A stretch of 64,000 nt of DNA, taken from the NCBI RefSeq assembly GCF_004115085.1, contig NZ_QXJP01000016.1, positions 1-64,000 on the forward strand. The letters run 5' to 3'. Below, in pieces: positions 60,302 through 64,000 of the stretch. The notes beneath the pieces are model-generated. The model searched no databases, was not told the origin of the DNA, and saw only the letters and a program-made list of their open reading frames with translations. Source of the stretch: Longirhabdus pacifica (GTDB taxonomy: Bacteria > Bacillota > Bacilli > Paenibacillales > DSM-105158). Every line of letters begins with the position of its first letter. Position 1 is the first letter of the stretch. The translations under genes and the position numbers were made by a program.

Positions 60302-60793
60302 TCACACCTGTCTTACTTGCACAAGCTGTATGTCATCTGCCAGTACATCCAAGCAAGCTTCATTAGCAATACTATTAATGTTTAACACAGCGTACCTCGT
60401 TTCTGGAGGCGACACAGTTGAAACAGCATAGAAATTTTTATAGTTATTCAAATTTCCGATTGGCAATTGATCTTCTCCCACGAACTTACTAAACCCTAGA
60501 GATAAAAATTGTTTATCTTGATCTAGAAAAGATAACGCGAACGAAAGTTGCGGCGTATTAGTAAAAGCTTCGTTCGGCATGGCCGTAGCTGAAAAAGTTA
60601 GCTCTGCTGTCAGCTCCCCATTCCATGGCATTACTTGCGTCAAATATGAATTTTGTTGCCCCATAAATAAAGCACTCCATGCTCCAGTAAGATGTCTCGA
60701 AGTTTCTAACATGACATGTTGCGATACCCAGCCTTCCAAAGTGCCACTTTCAAAATCTCCATTTTTAACCATATTAACTTGTACTAAAGCCAT
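60302..60793 (-). CDS. NTTRR-F1 domain protein without repeat region
   Basis: A 163-aa protein consisting of the domain usually N-terminal to collagen-like triplet repeats in Bacillus exosporium-type proteins: MVKNGDFESGTLEGW, TGAWSALFMGQQNSYLTQ and VLADDIQLVQV. It ends right after the beta-sandwich; no Gly-x-y repeats follow. A carbohydrate-binding-like fold is likely. RBS GGGGGGAGG. Confidence 0.75.
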   Translation of the reverse strand: MALVQVNMVKNGDFESGTLEGWVSQHVMLETSRHLTGAWSALFMGQQNSYLTQVMPWNGELTAELTFSATAMPNEAFTNTPQLSFALSFLDQDKQFLSLGFSKFVGEDQLPIGNLNNYKNFYAVSTVSPPETRYAVLNINSIANEACLDVLADDIQLVQVRQV

Positions 60794-61013
60794 TCATTCT
60801 ACCTCCCCCCGTAAAACAGACGTACTATATCGTATGTTGTAATATGAATTTTTCTTGTACCTCTGTGCTTTAATGACTTTTTTGTACTAGTTGTACAATG
60901 AACACAGCAATTACAACATACAAGGTATAAATTCAACTACAAGGGAAATGACCCTTTTCTTCTCAATAGAAATAGCCCGTTGAGTTATGTTTTGAGGGAA
61001 GGACAACTCGTAT

Positions 61014-61136
61014 TTAAATATTAACGTTATATTTTTTTAGCAAATCCCTTGCCACTGAACTGTCGTATTTATATAAAAGGATTTCGTTTGCCAATGATAT
61101 TGCATTATCTTTACTAAGCAACTGATCAGGTATCAC
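61014..61136 (-). pseudogene. Possible gene remnant (about 40 codons)
   Basis: A minus-strand frame with protein-like content (IPDQLLSKDNAISLANEILL then YKYDSSVARDLLKKYNVNI) ends at TAA 61014-61016. It has no RBS at its only in-frame GTG and the frame closes shortly upstream. It may be the tail of a lost gene. The surrounding 374-nt gap shows nothing else. Confidence 0.3.
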
Positions 61137-61167
61137 ATGAAAAAAACAATTAAAGTAGCTAGTTCAT

Positions 61168-61503
61168 TCATTTACTATCTACAGGCTTTCTATATTGTTT
61201 TTGCCCTATAACTTCATACACCTCTTGCTTGCTTTCGATGATAAAAGACGGTGATGGTTTTCCTCTACTTGCGCGATGTCCTGCAAGATGTACATCACTC
61301 GTTTCCCAAGCTTTCCAATCACTTTCCGATTCCCAACGGATCATAATGATAACTTCTTCATTTCCTCTTCGTTGTTTTTTCTTCAATACACTCAAATCTA
61401 AAAAGCCTGGTTGCTCTTCAATAATGCCTTCTCCAGCGAATCGTTCCACCGTTTTTTCTGCATGTCCTTCTTCTAAAATGATGGTCTTTTTTTGAATAAA
61501 CAT
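61168..61503 (-). CDS. Heme-degrading monooxygenase-like protein (HmoA/IsdG type)
   Basis: A 111-aa ABM-domain protein close to B. subtilis HmoA: the N-terminus IILEEGHAEKTVERFAGEGI, then EEQPGFLDLSVLKKK, VIIMIRWESESDWKAWETSD and HLAGHRASRGKPSP with the conserved asparagine region replaced by the HmoA-type sequence. Members release iron from heme. A Fur-like half site lies upstream, and an iron-uptake lipoprotein gene is divergent. Confidence 0.8.
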   Translation of the reverse strand: MFIQKKTIILEEGHAEKTVERFAGEGIIEEQPGFLDLSVLKKKQRRGNEEVIIMIRWESESDWKAWETSDVHLAGHRASRGKPSPSFIIESKQEVYEVIGQKQYRKPVDSK

Positions 61504-61550
61504 ATGTAATGTATCCTCCTAGTAGTTTTTAATTAAGTTGCAGATGAGAA

Positions 61551-61570
61551 TAATGATAACAACCATTAAC
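61551..61570. promoter_or_regulatory. Weak Fur-like site upstream of the heme monooxygenase gene
   Basis: ATAATGATAAC in this span matches the first half of the Fur consensus (ATAATGATAAT); the second half is poor. Supported by the iron-related gene only. Confidence 0.4.
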
Positions 61571-61700
61571 TTGGATATGTTTTTCAAATCTAATACTTTA
61601 CTCGTCATGTCTTAGTCCATTTTAGTAGTGTAATGAATGCTATTAATCTGCCATGATATTATTCAAGTACTAGTTTATGAGATATAAAAACTATAGTCAA

Positions 61701-61721
61701 TGATAATGATAATTATTTTCA
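61701..61721. promoter_or_regulatory. Fur box upstream of the siderophore-binding lipoprotein
   Basis: TGATAATGATAATTATTTTC followed by A: overlapping 7-1-7 Fur boxes with one or two mismatches. It lies 10 nt before a TTGACA. Confidence 0.85.
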
Positions 61722-61730
61722 ATTTAATGA

Positions 61731-61759
61731 TTGACAGTCATTATATCTTCTCCTAATAT
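61731..61759 (+). promoter_or_regulatory. Promoter of the siderophore-binding lipoprotein gene
   Basis: TTGACA (61731-61736), 17 nt, TAATAT (61754-61759). Good -35, weaker -10; the Fur box lies just upstream. Confidence 0.55.
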
Positions 61760-61826
61760 AAGTATAGTTGCGATATGAATATCAACATCATTTATACTTA
61801 CACTGCTTAGGAGGAACAGCACAGAG

Positions 61827-62798
61827 ATGAAAAAAAGATGGGGGTCTTTCATACTTGTTGCGGTTGCATCCCTTTTTCTATTAGCGGCTTGTAACAACTC
61901 AGATCAAGAGACTACAAAAGAAAAAGTGAAAACAACACAAGAAGAAACGACTACATACACCATAGAACATGCAATGGAAACGACGAAACTAGCAGCAACA
62001 CCAGAACGTGTAGTCATCTTAACTAATGAAGGAACAGAAGCATTACTAGCACTAGGAGTGAAACCTGTCGGTGCTGTTATGTCTTGGGATGCTGATCCTT
62101 GGTACGATCATATTAGTGATGAAATGGAAGGCGTTGAAGTTGTCGGCAATGAACATGAAGTCAACATTAAAAAAATCGCCGAACTTCAACCTGATTTAAT
62201 TATAGGGAATAAAGGTCGACAAGAAGCTATTTATGACCAATTAAAAATTATTGCACCAACTATTTTTGCTGAAAATTTATCAGGGGACTGGAAAGAGAAC
62301 TTTGAATTTTATGCAAGAGCATTGCGTGTAAGTGAAAAAGGACAAGAAGTCATGGTTGAATACGACGACAAAGTCAAGGCATTACAAGAAACGCTTGGCG
62401 GCAAAGTCAATCAGGAAGTTTCCGTTATACGCTTCAGCACTCGTCCAACTCGTATTTATTACACCGATTCTTTTTCTGGCGTTGTGCTTGGTGAAGTAGG
62501 CTTTCAACGTGCAGCGCATCAAGAAAAATTATTTACTCCAGATAACAAAATGGGCAATTTTGCAGTAGAAGTGGATAAAGAGTTCATCCCTGAGATGGAT
62601 GCAGATAAGCTATTCTACTTCTCCTACTCTCCAGAAGTGGAAGAAGAATGGACCAATGATCCATTATGGCTAAACTTAAACGCTGTGAAAGAAGGTAATG
62701 CGCACAAAGTCGATGATATTATCTGGAACACAGCGGGTGGTGTTAAAGCTGCTACGCTCATGTTAGAAGATATTGAAAGACTTTTTACAGCGCAATAA
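61827..62798 (+). CDS. Ferric siderophore-binding lipoprotein (FhuD/YfiY-like)
   Basis: A 323-aa ABC-transporter substrate-binding protein. Lipobox LFLLAACNNSD puts the lipidated Cys at about residue 22. The class III binding fold is shown by ERVVILTNEGTEALLALGVKPVG, IAELQPDLIIGNKG and the C-terminal WNTAGGVKAATLMLEDI. It probably binds a hydroxamate siderophore such as the product of the operon at 27-37 kb. No permease or ATPase gene is adjacent. AGGAGG lies about 12 nt before ATG. Confidence 0.9.
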   Translation: MKKRWGSFILVAVASLFLLAACNNSDQETTKEKVKTTQEETTTYTIEHAMETTKLAATPERVVILTNEGTEALLALGVKPVGAVMSWDADPWYDHISDEMEGVEVVGNEHEVNIKKIAELQPDLIIGNKGRQEAIYDQLKIIAPTIFAENLSGDWKENFEFYARALRVSEKGQEVMVEYDDKVKALQETLGGKVNQEVSVIRFSTRPTRIYYTDSFSGVVLGEVGFQRAAHQEKLFTPDNKMGNFAVEVDKEFIPEMDADKLFYFSYSPEVEEEWTNDPLWLNLNAVKEGNAHKVDDIIWNTAGGVKAATLMLEDIERLFTAQ

Positions 62799-62815
62799 AC
62801 TCATTTATGTATAAA

Positions 62816-62851
62816 AAATAGAGAGGACACCATGCGTGCCTCTCTATTTTT
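62816..62851 (+). terminator. Terminator of the lipoprotein gene
   Basis: AAATAGAGAGG (62816-62826) pairs with CCTCTCTATTT (62839-62849), loop 12 nt, ending in T residues. Confidence 0.82.
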
Positions 62852-63011
62852 CATGTTTCCTCTCATCATCACTCTGCATTTCAACCTCATAACAGGTTGT
62901 CCTTGTGTCTTTGCAACAATCAAGACATGTTGCCTTTACCTCTCTGTTCTTACGATTGTGCATAAACTTAAAATTGTACATCATTAAGACTGTACATAAC
63001 TGTACATCAAC

Positions 63012-63998
63012 TTATGATTGTAAATATACCAAGTAACTGATAATAAAGTAGCTTAAGACAATGAGTGCACTCGGCAATACATACGTAAACGTATTGACAT
63101 CCCGCTTTCTGCGAAGCGCATACATCATAATAAAACTCAGTACGATCGTTCCTATTACGGTATACAAATGAATAAAGCTAGCACCTGTTAGCAAGTTCCC
63201 TTTACGATATAACACGTCTGTAAGCATCAAAATCGTAATATTGAATGTGTTACTACCGAGGATAGAAGATATGGCTAAGTTATGATTAGCAAGTCTAACC
63301 GCTGCCACCACAGCTGCTGCTTCTGGTAAACTCGTGCTCGCCGCTACTAAAAAGGAACCGATAAACGAAGCATCAATGCCCGTAAGGGAAGCAATTTTAT
63401 CTGCTGATACCGTTAATATCGTTCCGAAAACCAAAATGAATACAGCTGCGATAATAAAACGACTCACCGCTTGCTTCAACGTTAATGGTGAAGTATGTTC
63501 ATTGTCCGATGATGAGAATCCCTTCACTTCTTCTATTGGCAGCTCACTTCGTGATATGAGTTTGATCCCAATAACATACACGGCAATAAGCGCAATCGTG
63601 TCTATCCCTACACCCAATACCTGATAAGGAAATTGAAAATATAAAAATACACTGATGAAAGAAGATAAAACGATAACCATCACATTACTATGTAAGTCTT
63701 GTCTCGTAGAATAATTGAAAATTCGTTTTTGACGATATACCATATCGACTACAGCTAAAATTAAAATATTGAATAAGTTACTACCTAATACATTACCTAC
63801 TGCGATATCTGGACTATCGATAACGACGGACGTGACACTTGTTGTTATTTCTGGCAAAGAGGTGGCTCCACCTAGCAACAAACCTAATATTCCAGCATGC
63901 AAAGTAGATTTTTCCCCAATTACATTGACGTATTTTGATAATTGAATAGCTAAAAACACAGTACAGATCGCTGCGATAAGAAATATAAAATACAGCAA
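63012..63998 (-). CDS. Sodium/calcium exchanger family protein
   Basis: A 328-aa CaCA-family antiporter with ten or so helices. The two alpha repeats are visible: LLLGGATSLPEITTS...VGNVLGSNLFNI and LVAASTSLPEAAAV...ISSILGSNTFNI. The first frame codon is TTG (63996-63998), two bases from the window end; family alignment suggests the protein is essentially complete, but a start just outside the window is possible. The ion carried is not evident. Confidence 0.85.
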   Translation of the reverse strand: MLYFIFLIAAICTVFLAIQLSKYVNVIGEKSTLHAGILGLLLGGATSLPEITTSVTSVVIDSPDIAVGNVLGSNLFNILILAVVDMVYRQKRIFNYSTRQDLHSNVMVIVLSSFISVFLYFQFPYQVLGVGIDTIALIAVYVIGIKLISRSELPIEEVKGFSSSDNEHTSPLTLKQAVSRFIIAAVFILVFGTILTVSADKIASLTGIDASFIGSFLVAASTSLPEAAAVVAAVRLANHNLAISSILGSNTFNITILMLTDVLYRKGNLLTGASFIHLYTVIGTIVLSFIMMYALRRKRDVNTFTYVLPSALIVLSYFIISYLVYLQS

Positions 63999-64000
63999 AT

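Noticed and set aside
61229-61495. 88-aa plus-strand frame
   Set aside because: Exact antisense of the HmoA-like gene, no RBS.
62930-63011. TGTACA-type repeats after the lipoprotein gene as an operator array
   Set aside because: Short, irregular and in AT-rich sequence; no spacing pattern or regulator nearby.

Overview
The window is low-GC chromosomal DNA from an endospore-forming member of the Bacillaceae. Evidence for this is a yqeG-yqeH-aroE-yhbY-nadD-yqeK-rsfS-yqeM cluster in Bacillus order, a yeaC-yeaD-yebA-like set, spoVAC-spoVAD-spoVAEb, Bacillus-type ribosome binding sites, a TPP riboswitch, Fur boxes and a split sigK. The species cannot be named from the sequence. No rRNA, tRNA or CRISPR array was seen.

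Layout. 1-7.2 kb: end of a fibronectin-type-III protein, a small membrane protein, then the yqe housekeeping cluster with a CvfB-like gene inserted. 7.3-11.8 kb: transglutaminase/DUF58/MoxR operon. 12.1-15.7 kb: a large secreted MalS-like alpha-amylase with starch-binding modules. 16-18.8 kb: a short spoVA operon next to a DUF421 gene. 19.6-24.0 kb: a thiamine operon (tenI-thiO-thiS-thiG-thiD-thiE) under a TPP riboswitch. 24.1-27.2 kb: lactate dehydrogenase, a DUF3817 protein and an SLH-CAP secreted protein. 27.4-37.7 kb: a Fur-controlled NIS siderophore operon of the schizokinen/rhizobactin type (rhbABCDEF-like) with an extra acyltransferase and an esterase. 37.9-43.0 kb: M23 peptidase, alkylsulfatase-like hydrolase, PatB-like C-S lyase and an APH-like kinase. 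58.9-64 kb: an MFS exporter with an apparent leader-peptide attenuator, an NTTRR-F1 protein, a heme-monooxygenase-like protein, a siderophore-binding lipoprotein and a cation exchanger.

The main discovery lies at 43.2-58.6 kb. The sporulation sigma factor gene sigK is cut into THREE pieces on the minus strand by TWO adjacent intervening elements. Exon 1 (58232-58569) is the N-terminus, a tiny exon 2 (50549-50635) encodes 28 whole codons, and exon 3 (43226-43514) is the C-terminus. Joining them at a GA dinucleotide gives a 714-nt frame (237 aa) with no stop, continuous with known SigK. Element A (about 7.6 kb) occupies the ENEI|LMH position and carries a SpoIVCA-like serine recombinase. Element B (about 7.0 kb) sits at the second NEI position and carries a different, SprA-like serine recombinase. 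Each element has imperfect inverted arms (22 and 25 nt) that flank the GA when the circle is closed, as expected of attP sites. Both target sites share the 9-mer AATGAAATT.

The cargo is also notable. Element A carries at least six type I toxin-antitoxin-like modules (26-aa hydrophobic peptides with convergent antisense RNAs) and two secreted kelch-FN3 proteins plus the tail of a third. Element B carries an agr-like peptide-signalling set (AgrD, AgrB and an AgrC-like membrane domain without a kinase), an excisionase-like HTH protein and an FN3 protein interrupted by a nonsense codon. The inference is that two independent mother-cell excisions are needed to build SigK, that the toxin modules resist loss of element A in vegetative cells, and that the signalling genes are carried as cargo.
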